Assembly (NCBI GenBank): GCA_019638705.1
Contig: JAHBTI010000007.1
Coordinates: 54,252 to 118,251, forward strand
Source of the DNA: Bacteroidota bacterium
Lineage (GTDB): Bacteria; Bacteroidota; Bacteroidia; B-17B0; Aurantibacillaceae
Direction of reading: 5' to 3'
Length of the DNA: 64,000 nucleotides
Shown: in pieces, positions 29,547 to 37,565 of the stretch
Layout: each line of letters opens with the position of its first letter
Position numbering within the stretch: the stretch's first letter is position 1
Position numbers and translations under genes: made by a program
Notes under the pieces: model-generated
The model's input: the letters and a program-made list of their open reading frames with translations, nothing else
What the model was told of the DNA's origin: nothing
Databases searched by the model: none

Positions 29547-30203
29547 CTACACCACAAACAAATTATCCGCAAACTTTTGGCTCACCACCGATTTTTTTCC
29601 GTTTACTTCAATTTCTAAAGTACCGTCAAAATCTTGACGACTGATAACTTTTATTTTGCTGCTTAATCCCAAACCCACCTTCATCACATATTGCAAAAAC
29701 GACGCGCTGTTATCTTTCACGGCAATTAATTTGCAGGTTTTTCCCACCGCCATTTCCGACAAGGTTTTGCGGGCTTGCACTTTCAATTCTCCTTTGGCAT
29801 TGGGGATAGCATCACCGTGCGGGTCAAATTCAGGATAGTTTAAAAATTTCTCTAACTTTTCAATCAACTTTGGTGAATGAATATGCTCTAATTGTTCGGC
29901 AACTTCATGTACCTCATCCCAAGTAAATTCTAATTTTTCGTATAAAAACGTTTCCCAAAGGCGGTGTTTTCGCACAATATCAATGGCTTGTTTTTTTCCT
30001 GAATTGGTGAGCGAAATTTTTCCGTACCTCTCATAATTCACCAATTTTTTTTCTTTCAGTTTTTTCAGCATATCGTTGGCGGTGGCAGGTTTTACGTTTA
30101 AGGTAGCCGCCAGTTCGTTTGTGCCGGCTTCCGATTTATCGGCGTTTTCTGAAGTAAGGTAAAACAAAGCTTTGAGGTAATTTTCTTCGGTTTGAGATAA
30201 CAT
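29547..30203 (-). CDS. DtxR/MntR-family metal-dependent transcriptional repressor
   Basis: 218 residues from the ATG at 30203 (MLSQTEENYLKALFYL). The N-terminal winged helix contains ELAATLNVKPATANDMLKKL. The dimerisation domain has the metal ligands expected in the family: WDEVHEVAEQLEHIHSPKLI, with E-x-x-E-x-x-E/H spacing, and DPHGDAIP. An SH3-like FeoA domain follows (ALGKTCKLIAVKDNSASFLQ region). An upstream in-frame extension (to 30308) is rejected because it is made only of a palindromic repeat. The gene is divergent from a TonB receptor whose promoter holds GTTAG-N6-CTAAC. The same site precedes the NRAMP gene, so this protein most likely represses both when Mn2+ or Fe2+ is sufficient. 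Confidence 0.88.
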   Translation of the reverse strand: MLSQTEENYLKALFYLTSENADKSEAGTNELAATLNVKPATANDMLKKLKEKKLVNYERYGKISLTNSGKKQAIDIVRKHRLWETFLYEKLEFTWDEVHEVAEQLEHIHSPKLIEKLEKFLNYPEFDPHGDAIPNAKGELKVQARKTLSEMAVGKTCKLIAVKDNSASFLQYVMKVGLGLSSKIKVISRQDFDGTLEIEVNGKKSVVSQKFADNLFVV

Positions 30204-30233
30204 TTTGTAAAAGTAAGAAACTGCTTTGTCATT

Positions 30234-30288
30234 TCGAGCGAAGTCGAGAAATGAACGTTTTCGAAGAACACATCTCGACTTCGCTCGA
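30234..30288 (+). repeat. type-III (TCGAG) palindromic element upstream of the DtxR-family gene
   Basis: Perfect 16-base arms, TCGAGCGAAGTCGAGA at 30234-30249 and its reverse complement at 30273-30288, with a 23-base loop. It lies in the leader of the regulator gene. Related but longer copies are at 35883-35990 and 48747-48851. Confidence 0.75.
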
Positions 30289-30314
30289 TGTAACAAAAGA
30301 TTTCTCAAAAATAT

Positions 30315-30345
30315 TTTGTTAGGTTAATCTAACTTTATATTTTTG
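30315..30345 (+). promoter_or_regulatory. TonB receptor promoter with DtxR/MntR-type operator
   Basis: A full Bacteroidota promoter is visible: -33 TTTG (30315-30318), 19-base spacer, -7 TATTTTTG (30338-30345), ATG at 30363. The inverted repeat GTTAG-GTTAAT-CTAAC (30318-30333) fills the spacer and shares the last base of the -33 box. Bound repressor would exclude RNA polymerase. Same core as the NRAMP operator at 5958-5973. Confidence 0.82.
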
Positions 30346-30362
30346 CAGGCAAAACAAACTTA

Positions 30363-32663
30363 ATGTTGAACATAAAAAAATATAGTTTTATACTGTTTCT
30401 AACATTTGGAAACATAGCGTTGAGCCAAACAGCAACCTTAAAAGGCAGGATAACGTGCGAGAACAAACCCGTAGAATTTGCCACTGTGGGCTTGCAGGGC
30501 AGTAAATACGGAATACAAACCGACACATCGGGAATGTTCCTGATAAAAAATATACCTGCGGGAACTTATAAAGTAATCGTTTCAGCTATCGGATATGACA
30601 GAGCTGTAAAAACAATCTTGCTGAAAGAAAATGAAACCGCCGTTTTAAATTTTGAATTGACTGCTAATAATGCGACACTTGATGAAGTAGTTGTATCAGG
30701 AACAATGAAAGAAGTTTCAAAGTTGGAAAGTGCTGTTCCTGTTGAGGTTTACACAGCTAAATTTTTTAAAGCTAACCCAACTTGTTCCGTATTTGATGCC
30801 CTGCAAAATGTAAATGGTGTTCGTCCGCAAATAAATTGTAATATATGCAGCACAGGCGATATTCACATCAACGGATTGGAAGGACCTTATACTATGGTGC
30901 TGATTGACGGAATGCCGATTGTAAGCGGACTTTCTACGGTTTACGGTTTATCGGGTATTCCTCAATCTTTAATAGAAAGAGTGGAAATCGTAAAAGGACC
31001 TGCTTCTACGCTTTACGGCAGCGAAGCGGTTGGCGGGCTTATCAATATCATTACCAAAAAGCCAAGTAATGTACCGCTCTTTTCGGCAGATATATTCGGT
31101 ACAAGCTGGGGCGAAATGAATACAGATATTGCAGGTAAATTCAACGCAGGTAAAAAAGCGCAATCATTAATCGGAATTAACTACTTTAATTATTCGCTTC
31201 CTGTTGATAATAATAAAGACGGCTTTACAGACTTAACCTTGCAAAACAGAATTTCTGTTTTCAACAAATGGAATTTTGAACGAAAAGATAACCGTGTGTT
31301 TTCATTGGCAGGTCGTTATGTGTATGAAGACCGTTGGGGCGGCGATATGCGGTGGAATAAATCGTTCAGGGGCGGCGATAGTATTTATGGTGAAAGCATT
31401 TATACCAAACGCTGGGAATTTTTTGGCACATACCAGTTACCTGTTAAAGAAAAAATACTGTTTCAGTTCAGCGCAAACGGACACGACCAAAACAGCGTTT
31501 ATGGGCACATATCTTATATGGCTCAACAATATATTGGTTTCGGGCAACTGACTTGGAACAAACAACTAAAACGAAATGATATTTTATTGGGAACAACGTA
31601 TCGTTATACCTATTATGATGACAACACACCTGCAACCGCAACATTTGACACCACAGGAAATTCTAAAAATTTACCTTCTCAAACGCATCTGCCCGGAATG
31701 TTTGTGCAAGATGAAATAAGCATAAACGCTAACAACAAATTATTATTAGGAATGCGTTACGACAACAATTCCATTCATGGAAATATTTTTACTCCACGCT
31801 TCAATTACAAATGGAGTTCTCAAAATAAAAAGAATGTAGTGCGTTTAAGTTTTGGTAACGGCTACCGTGTGGCAAACGTGTTTACCGAAGACCACGCGGT
31901 GCTTACGGGAGCAAGAAAGGTGGAATTTTTATCAGACCTGAAACCCGAAACTTCGTGGAACGGAAATATCAACTTCGTTAAAAAGATAGTTGCCAAAAAC
32001 GGAACATTTATCGGCTTAGATGCTACGGCTTTCTATACCCATTTCACCAATAAAATTATTGCCAATTATGATACCGACCCTAATAAAATTATCTACGACA
32101 ATTTAGACGGATATGCCATTTCGCAAGGTGTTTCATTAAATTTGGATATTGCTTTAAATAATGGCTTGAAGTTTTTGTTGGGTGGAACTTATATGAACGT
32201 TTATAGTGTAGAAAACAATATAAGAACCCGCCAAATGTTTACGGAAAATTTTACAGGCGTTTGGAACATCGGATATACATTTAAAAACATTGGCTTAACG
32301 GTTGACTACACAGGCAATGTTTACAGTCCGATGCGTTTACCATTGTTAAGCGATACCGACCCGAGAAGTGAATATTCGCCTTGGTGGAGCATTCAAAACA
32401 TTCAGTTTACCAAGAAATTTAAAAAAGGATTTGAAATTTACGGAGGCGTAAAAAACCTGCTGAACTGGACACCAAACAAAGGCAATCCCTTTATCATAGC
32501 AAGAACAAACGACCCCTTTGATAAAGAAGTTCAGTTTAATGCAAACGGTCAGGCAATGGCTACACTTAATAATCCTTATGGGCTGACATTTGACCCTACC
32601 TACGTGTATGCACCAAATCAGGGCGCAAGAGGTTTTTTGGGGATTAGATATACATTTAAGTAA
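30363..32663 (+). CDS. TonB-dependent outer-membrane receptor, probably for a metal
   Basis: 766 residues with a signal peptide ending near NIALSQ. A carboxypeptidase-regulatory-like domain (about 22-100) is followed by the plug (about 110-235), with LIERVEIVKGPASTLYGSEA and GGLINIITKK. The 22-strand barrel ends in GARGFLGIRYTFK. The plug carries an unusual Cys pair, INCNICSTGDIHINGL, which could bind metal or form a disulfide. The promoter overlaps a DtxR-type operator shared with the NRAMP transporter, so the two probably work in series: receptor across the outer membrane, NRAMP across the inner one. The true substrate (free Mn2+/Fe2+ or a chelate) is not shown by the sequence. Confidence 0.87.
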   Translation: MLNIKKYSFILFLTFGNIALSQTATLKGRITCENKPVEFATVGLQGSKYGIQTDTSGMFLIKNIPAGTYKVIVSAIGYDRAVKTILLKENETAVLNFELTANNATLDEVVVSGTMKEVSKLESAVPVEVYTAKFFKANPTCSVFDALQNVNGVRPQINCNICSTGDIHINGLEGPYTMVLIDGMPIVSGLSTVYGLSGIPQSLIERVEIVKGPASTLYGSEAVGGLINIITKKPSNVPLFSADIFGTSWGEMNTDIAGKFNAGKKAQSLIGINYFNYSLPVDNNKDGFTDLTLQNRISVFNKWNFERKDNRVFSLAGRYVYEDRWGGDMRWNKSFRGGDSIYGESIYTKRWEFFGTYQLPVKEKILFQFSANGHDQNSVYGHISYMAQQYIGFGQLTWNKQLKRNDILLGTTYRYTYYDDNTPATATFDTTGNSKNLPSQTHLPGMFVQDEISINANNKLLLGMRYDNNSIHGNIFTPRFNYKWSSQNKKNVVRLSFGNGYRVANVFTEDHAVLTGARKVEFLSDLKPETSWNGNINFVKKIVAKNGTFIGLDATAFYTHFTNKIIANYDTDPNKIIYDNLDGYAISQGVSLNLDIALNNGLKFLLGGTYMNVYSVENNIRTRQMFTENFTGVWNIGYTFKNIGLTVDYTGNVYSPMRLPLLSDTDPRSEYSPWWSIQNIQFTKKFKKGFEIYGGVKNLLNWTPNKGNPFIIARTNDPFDKEVQFNANGQAMATLNNPYGLTFDPTYVYAPNQGARGFLGIRYTFK

Positions 32664-32730
32664 GGAATAAATCTGCGATTATCTGTGTTTTTAATCTGTG
32701 TCATCTGCGGGCTATATCTATATTTGAAGC

Positions 32731-33525
32731 GTGATAAAAACCGCACAATTCAAAAAAGATAAAGTTACTTTTTCCGACACGGGCAAAGGACGTGCGGTTG
32801 TGTTGCTTCACGGTTTTCTCGGCTCTCACGAAATTTGGAAAGATACGATTGCCGATTTATCAAAATCCTATCGTGTTATTGCCATTGATTTACCGGGGCA
32901 TGGAAACACCGCCAATTTTGGTTACGCACACAGCATGGAACTCATGGCAAAATGCGTGAAATCTGTAATAGATTTTTTAAAAATAAAAAAACACGTTCTC
33001 ATTGGGCATAGCATGGGCGGTTATGTTTCGTTGGCGTTTGCCGATTTATTTCCCGACCATGTAAAAGGGCTGTGTTTGTATCACAGCAGTGCCTACCCCG
33101 ACAGCAAAGAGAAAAAACAAGAACGCACGCGCGCCATTAACGTCGTAAAAGCAAACAAAACATTATATACCAAAAATTTGATAAAAAATTTGTTTGCGCA
33201 AAAAAATGTAAAGTATCTGAAAAACGAAATTGCCTTTGCAACAAAAATTGCAAAACAAACAAACCGTCAGGGCATTATTGCCGCCTTGCTTGGTATGCGC
33301 GACCGTCCGAGCCGCGACCTTATTCTTGGTTTGGTAGAATATCCCATTATGACAGTAATCGGTGAATTGGATAATGTTTTCTCGCCGCAAGTTTTGTTGG
33401 AACAATTTCAGGTTATAAAAAACAAAACGATTTTATACTTAGAACACGACGGACATTTTGGTTTTTTGGAAAGCCCAAAACAAAGCAATAAAGAATTGAG
33501 AAAATTTTTGAGAAAGTGTTTTTAG
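32731..33525 (+). CDS. alpha/beta-fold hydrolase
   Basis: 264 residues starting at GTG 32731. The fold is clear: VVLLHGFLGSHEIW (oxyanion HG), VIAIDLPGHGNT, the nucleophile elbow VLIGHSMGGYVSLAFADLFP with the catalytic Ser, and the late DGHFGFLESPK with the catalytic His; an Asp in TVIGELDNVFSP completes the triad. It resembles MhpC/MenH-like esterases. No substrate can be assigned. TATATTTG (32719-32726) matches the -7 element only 4 bases before the GTG, suggesting a nearly leaderless message. Confidence 0.82.
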   Translation: MIKTAQFKKDKVTFSDTGKGRAVVLLHGFLGSHEIWKDTIADLSKSYRVIAIDLPGHGNTANFGYAHSMELMAKCVKSVIDFLKIKKHVLIGHSMGGYVSLAFADLFPDHVKGLCLYHSSAYPDSKEKKQERTRAINVVKANKTLYTKNLIKNLFAQKNVKYLKNEIAFATKIAKQTNRQGIIAALLGMRDRPSRDLILGLVEYPIMTVIGELDNVFSPQVLLEQFQVIKNKTILYLEHDGHFGFLESPKQSNKELRKFLRKCF

Positions 33526-33531
33526 AATATA

Positions 33532-33650
33532 GCCTCTAACGTTTTGCAGCCTTGCCTTGTGCCTGTCGTCCGTAATGCTAAATGTACAAATGTCCAACGA
33601 GATTTTAAAATGCACAAAATACAGGCATAAGGCAAGACCGCTGTTATAGC
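33532..33650 (-). repeat. attC-like imperfect palindrome downstream of the secreted-protein gene
   Basis: On the minus strand it begins GGCTATAACAGCGGTCTTGC and ends GCTGCAAAACGTTAGAGGC. Inner arms GCCTTGCCTTGTGCCTGT (33549-33566) and ACAGGCATAAGGCAAGAC (33621-33638) pair at 15 of 18 positions around a 54-base loop. The ends GTTATAG and CTCTAAC pair with extra unpaired bases, as in integron attC sites, though the strict GTTRRRY/RYYYAAC consensus is not fully met. Confidence 0.45.
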
Positions 33651-33664
33651 CAGTGCTTTATTTG

Positions 33665-34249
33665 CTATTTGATTATTGTCCAGTTTTGAATTGTGAAATC
33701 TTCGTCCTGACCCTCAAGAATTGTTCCCTCAATCGTAACTGATTTTTTTAAATTTATTTTGTCCCACTTTGTCAGATTTTCAAGAACAAAATAGATGTTA
33801 CTCGAACGATTCCATTTTAATTTTGGCTGGCCTTTTATTTTAATAGCTTTTCCTGAAACTTGAAACAGTTTTACAAATGACCTGTCCTTGAATATTTTTC
33901 TACCGACCTTTTTATACTGCCAAGGGAAACCAACCATTTCCAAAACCGGATAGAAGTCAGGTTTTTTACCATTCTCGTCCTTATAAATAAATGTCCAGTC
34001 ATTTCGATCAAAATTAATTTTAATAGTGTCCCCCGTCAAACTCCATGTTCCAATGTCAGACCAATGATCTATCTGAGGATCCGTCCAGCGAATTGCAACA
34101 AACGATTTCTTTAATTCAATCATTGCATAATTACCTGTCACGGAATTTAGGTTAAAAAAAAGACCAAGGGGCAAAGTAGAGTTCGTGTCAGATTGAGCCG
34201 ACAACGAAAGTCTTAACGTGAAAAAAAATATGATAAAAAGAAATCGCAT
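33665..34249 (-). CDS. secreted protein of unknown function, cassette-like context
   Basis: 194 residues with a signal peptide ending at LSLSAQ. The mature part is strand-rich (FFNLNSVTGNYAMIELKK, GTWSLTGDTIKINFDRNDWT, FVKLFQVSGKAIKI) and may be a small lipocalin/META-like barrel, but I recognise no family. Base use differs from neighbours (many GAC, CCG-poor). Its 5' side has GCATTGGCTATAAC (34273-34286), matching at 13 of 14 positions the reverse complement of GTTATAGCCAGTGC (33643-33656) on its 3' side. A hairpin site follows the stop. Gene plus 3' palindromic site is the layout of an integron gene cassette. Confidence 0.65.
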   Translation of the reverse strand: MRFLFIIFFFTLRLSLSAQSDTNSTLPLGLFFNLNSVTGNYAMIELKKSFVAIRWTDPQIDHWSDIGTWSLTGDTIKINFDRNDWTFIYKDENGKKPDFYPVLEMVGFPWQYKKVGRKIFKDRSFVKLFQVSGKAIKIKGQPKLKWNRSSNIYFVLENLTKWDKINLKKSVTIEGTILEGQDEDFTIQNWTIIK

Positions 34250-34403
34250 TTAGTCTAATATTCTGTCTGTCAGCATTGGCTATAACTTACTTATAGGCAC
34301 ACCTTCATACCTTTAAAGTATATTTATACAACAACACTTGGTTGTATTTGTGCACCTTTTTAGATGATAAATGTATGCCTTATTTTACAAAGTGACACAA
34401 GAA

Positions 34404-35807
34404 CTAAGCCTTCACCGCTTCACTCACCACCTTATTTTTAGCCGCTTCTGTTTTGCTTATTGCGCCAAAGCCGCCTTGCACATCGGTTAAGTTGTTAAAT
34501 CCTTTTTGCTTTAAAATAGAAGCGGCAATCATGCTGCGGTAGCCCCCCGCACAATGCACCATATACGGTTGGGATTTGTCAATTTTGTCAACCCAATCAA
34601 AAATAAAATCCAAAGGGTTTGTTTCGGCGTTTTTTAAATGCGCGGTTTCAAACTCACTTGGCTTGCGCACATCAAGCGTTTTTGCACCTTTGGCGTAATG
34701 TTGCATAAACTCTTCGGCAGAAATGCTTTCAATGTGTTCTAAATTTTTTCCTGCATTTTTCCATTCGGTAATTCCGCCTTTTAAAAAACCGATACAATTA
34801 TCATAACCTACGCGCGACAAACGCATAATTGCTTCTTCTTCACGCCCTTCGGGGGTTACAAGCAAAATGGGAGTTTTTAAATCGGTAATTACCGTTCCTA
34901 CCCAAGGCGCAAATTGCCCGTCAATACCAATAAATAAAGCATTTGGAATATGACCTTGTGCAAATTCTTGGGGTTTGCGCACATCAAGAATAAGCGCATT
35001 TTTTTCTTTCGCAACTTTTTCAAAATCTTCGGCAGACAAAGCCACTGAACCTTTTGCAATGACTTCATTATAATTTTCGTACCCTGATTTATTCAAAGCG
35101 GCATTCTTGGCAAAATATTGCGGTGCGGGCAAAATACCTGTGGTAAGTTCCTTTATAAATTGTTCTTTGCTGATATTTTGCAAAGCATAATTTGTTTTTT
35201 TCTGATTGCCCAAAGTATCCACCGTTTCGTTGCTCATGTTTTTTCCGCAGGCAGAACCCGCGCCGTGAGCGGGATAAATAATGATGTCATCGGGCAGAGG
35301 CATAATTTTGTTTCGCAAACTGTCATATAACATTCCCGCCAAATCTTCCTGCGTAAGGTCTGATTTTATTGCCAAATCAGGGCGACCCACATCGCCGATA
35401 AACAAGGTATCACCTGTAAAAATGCACATTGGTTTTTGTTTTTCGTCCAGCAACAAATAAGTGGAAGATTCCAAAGTATGCCCGGGAGTGTGCAGCACAC
35501 GCAAAGTCAGGTTTCCGATTTTAAATTCTTCGTTGTCTTTGGCTACATGACTTTTATAAGAAGTTTCCGCATTTGGACCGTAAACAATCGTTGCGCCTGT
35601 TTCACGCGCCAAATCCACATGCCCACTCACAAAATCAGCGTGAAAATGCGTTTCAAAAATATATTTCAGTTTATCGTTGTTTTTTTTGAGTAAATCCAAA
35701 TAGGGTTGCGTTTCGCGCAGGGGGTCAATGATTGCGGCTTCGCCGTTGTGGGCAATGTAATACGCGCCTTGTGCAAGGCAGTTGGTGTAAAGTTGTTTAA
35801 TGTTCAT
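34404..35807 (-). CDS. metallo-beta-lactamase fold protein with two rhodanese domains (persulfide dioxygenase-like)
   Basis: 467 residues. The N-terminal metallo-hydrolase domain has FETHFHADFVSGH and later LHTPGHTLESS, GDTLFIGDVGRPDL and YPAHGAGSACG, the iron ligands of ETHE1/CstB-type persulfide dioxygenases. Two rhodanese domains follow. The first (about 262-355) has no active-site Cys (LLVTPEGREEEA). The second (about 365-460) keeps it in VHCAGGYRSMIAA. The protein would oxidise glutathione or similar persulfide to sulfite and pass sulfur between domains, helping detoxify sulfide. It stands alone, with a type-III repeat between its promoter region and ridA. Confidence 0.9.
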   Translation of the reverse strand: MNIKQLYTNCLAQGAYYIAHNGEAAIIDPLRETQPYLDLLKKNNDKLKYIFETHFHADFVSGHVDLARETGATIVYGPNAETSYKSHVAKDNEEFKIGNLTLRVLHTPGHTLESSTYLLLDEKQKPMCIFTGDTLFIGDVGRPDLAIKSDLTQEDLAGMLYDSLRNKIMPLPDDIIIYPAHGAGSACGKNMSNETVDTLGNQKKTNYALQNISKEQFIKELTTGILPAPQYFAKNAALNKSGYENYNEVIAKGSVALSAEDFEKVAKEKNALILDVRKPQEFAQGHIPNALFIGIDGQFAPWVGTVITDLKTPILLVTPEGREEEAIMRLSRVGYDNCIGFLKGGITEWKNAGKNLEHIESISAEEFMQHYAKGAKTLDVRKPSEFETAHLKNAETNPLDFIFDWVDKIDKSQPYMVHCAGGYRSMIAASILKQKGFNNLTDVQGGFGAISKTEAAKNKVVSEAVKA

Positions 35808-35882
35808 AGCCTCAAAGTTACAATTATGACTTCGGTAAAAAAATGATTTTGCTCAGGAATATCGTTAAATTTGCCCGATTTA

Positions 35883-35990
35883 TGTCATTTCGAGTAGCCG
35901 ACGACAGGAGGCGTATCGAGAAATGACGTGTCGGAGAAATCAGTTCTCGATACGCTTTGCAAAGAGGCAGCAAACCTACTCGAACTGACA
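35883..35990 (+). repeat. type-III (TCGAG) long palindromic element, intergenic
   Basis: 108 bases from TGTCATTTCGAGTAG to CCTACTCGAACTGACA, with inner arms GTATCGAGAA and TTCTCGATAC. It is close to the reverse complement of the element inside the M28 peptidase gene (48747-48851). It ends 14 bases before the ridA ATG and creates a false N-terminal extension in the ridA frame. Confidence 0.8.
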
Positions 35991-36004
35991 AAAAATTAGT
36001 TATT

Positions 36005-36421
36005 ATGACAACAAAAATAGAATCGTCAAAAGCACCTGAGCCTGTGGGTTTATACCCGCACGCACGCAAAGTAGGCAACTTATTATTTTTAAGCGGTGTT
36101 GGTCCCCGTGAGCGCGGCAACAAAAAAATTCCGGGGGTGGAATTAGACGAAAACGGACAAATTATATCTTACGATATTGAGACGCAATGCCATAGTGTTT
36201 TTAAAAACATCAAATACATTTTAGAAGATGCCGGCAGTTCTTGGGACAACATTGTGGACGTTACCGTGTTTCTTACCAATATGAAAGACGATTTCCCCAA
36301 GTACAATAAACTATGGGCAGAGTATTTTAAAGAAAATCCGCCGTGCCGTACCACATTAGAAATCAACAAGTTGCCAACTCCCATAGCCATTGAATTAAAG
36401 GTAATTGCCACGTTGGGCTAA
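36005..36421 (+). CDS. RidA-family protein (YjgF/YER057c/UK114)
   Basis: 138 residues from ATG 36005. The family removes reactive enamine/imine intermediates such as 2-aminoacrylate; some members act in other catabolic steps. Features: LFLSGVGPRERGN, a middle helix with QCHSVFKNIKYILEDAGSSW, VTVFLTNMKDDFPKYNKLWA and the conserved Arg region PPCRTTLEINKLP (substrate carboxylate-binding Arg). About 10 extra residues relative to E. coli RidA lie near the PGVELDENG segment, so it may belong to a RidA subfamily with a different substrate. An upstream in-frame start at 35957 lies in repeat DNA and is rejected. Confidence 0.85.
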   Translation: MTTKIESSKAPEPVGLYPHARKVGNLLFLSGVGPRERGNKKIPGVELDENGQIISYDIETQCHSVFKNIKYILEDAGSSWDNIVDVTVFLTNMKDDFPKYNKLWAEYFKENPPCRTTLEINKLPTPIAIELKVIATLG

Positions 36422-36569
36422 AATTATTCCCCCGCAGGAAAGCCATTTTGCTGTTAATTTGCTATTAAAAGATGAACCTTTTAAACTTTTTGACGATTTT
36501 TTGACAGTTGTAAATTTTTTTTCCTAATTTAGAGCGGTTTCACACATAAAACAACCAATAAATTTAAGT

Positions 36570-37406
36570 ATGATTAAAGAAAATAAATCCGTATTAATCC
36601 CGATTGATTTTTCAAAGCAGTCATTGGTAGCCGTCAAGCAGTCCTATTCATTGGCAAAAAAAACCAAATCAAAATTAATCTTGTTACACGTTTCGGCTAA
36701 CAGCGAAACGGAAAACAAAGACAAGTTGGAACAACTTGCCGATGAAACACGCGCCGAAAGCGGACTCACGGTTGAAACACTTATTATTAAAGCTTCTGAG
36801 CCTTACGATGCCATTAACAAACAATCAGAAGAACTTAAATGCTCTATGGTGTTTATGGGCTTGGACGAAAACACAAACTTTAAAACAGGATTTTTTGGCG
36901 GTGGCATTACCCCAATTAAATTAATCAGCAATTCGCCTTGCCCTGTGGTTACAATACGCGGCACGGAAGTAAAAGAAAACTGCAAAAATATTGTTATGCC
37001 TTTTGACCTCACACCCGAAAGTCGTGAAAAAGTATCTGATGCTTTGCAAATAGCCAATTATTATGAATCGGAAATAAAAGTTGTATCGGTGTTTCCACCG
37101 GACAATGAGGAGTATGAAAATAAATTACTGCCGTATGTGCAACAGGTAAAAAAATTCATCAAAGCCGAAGGCATTAACTGTGGCAACAAATCCATTCCGA
37201 GCAAAACGCCTGCCGAAGCCATTATAGATTACGCGTTAAAAAACGACACCGATTTAATTATTCAAACCAATCAAAGAGATTTGAGTATCGGTGAGCGTTT
37301 CAGCGGAACGGTTGGTGCAAGAATAGTGGAACTTTCGTCGCTTCCTGTACTCAACATTAACCCGATGAAACGCGAAAGTATGAGCCACTTTAGCAGCGGT
37401 ATGTAA
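36570..37406 (+). CDS. universal stress protein with two tandem USP domains
   Basis: 278 residues. The first domain (1-140) starts VLIPIDFSKQSLVAVKQSYS and keeps the loop FMGLDENTNFKTGFFGGGITP. The second (about 145-270) starts NIVMPFDLTPESREK and ends with QTNQRDLSIGERFSGTVGAR, where the strict G-2x-G-9x-G motif is altered, so ATP binding may be lost in that half. USPs help cells survive starvation and other stress, by unclear means. The gene is flanked by a 148-base upstream region and a strong terminator, so it is monocistronic. Confidence 0.87.
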   Translation: MIKENKSVLIPIDFSKQSLVAVKQSYSLAKKTKSKLILLHVSANSETENKDKLEQLADETRAESGLTVETLIIKASEPYDAINKQSEELKCSMVFMGLDENTNFKTGFFGGGITPIKLISNSPCPVVTIRGTEVKENCKNIVMPFDLTPESREKVSDALQIANYYESEIKVVSVFPPDNEEYENKLLPYVQQVKKFIKAEGINCGNKSIPSKTPAEAIIDYALKNDTDLIIQTNQRDLSIGERFSGTVGARIVELSSLPVLNINPMKRESMSHFSSGM

Positions 37407-37429
37407 TTTCTTGAAGAAAAATCTTGTAG

Positions 37430-37458
37430 AAAAGCCACCAAAAACGGTGGCTTTTTTG
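37430..37458 (+). terminator. Rho-independent terminator after the tandem USP gene
   Basis: Arms AAAAGCCACC (37430-37439) and GGTGGCTTTT (37446-37455) pair perfectly across a 6-base loop, with T-run TTTTTT. It may work in both directions. Confidence 0.88.
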
Positions 37459-37565
37459 TTTTCAACTGGCAAAAACTTAACCCATTATATTCCATAGAAT
37501 TTCATTAAATTCGTGCCTCTTTTTTTGAGGCGTATAAAAAAGCTGAAATACAAAGGACGGAACGA

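Noticed and set aside
30204..30308. N-terminal extension of the DtxR-family regulator
   Set aside because: Encoded by the type-III palindrome; the family start MLSQTEENYL is at 30203.
37500..37565. T-box-like tRNA-sensing leader before ileS
   Set aside because: The hairpin has a 5-bp stem and no T-box consensus; T-boxes are not known from Bacteroidota.
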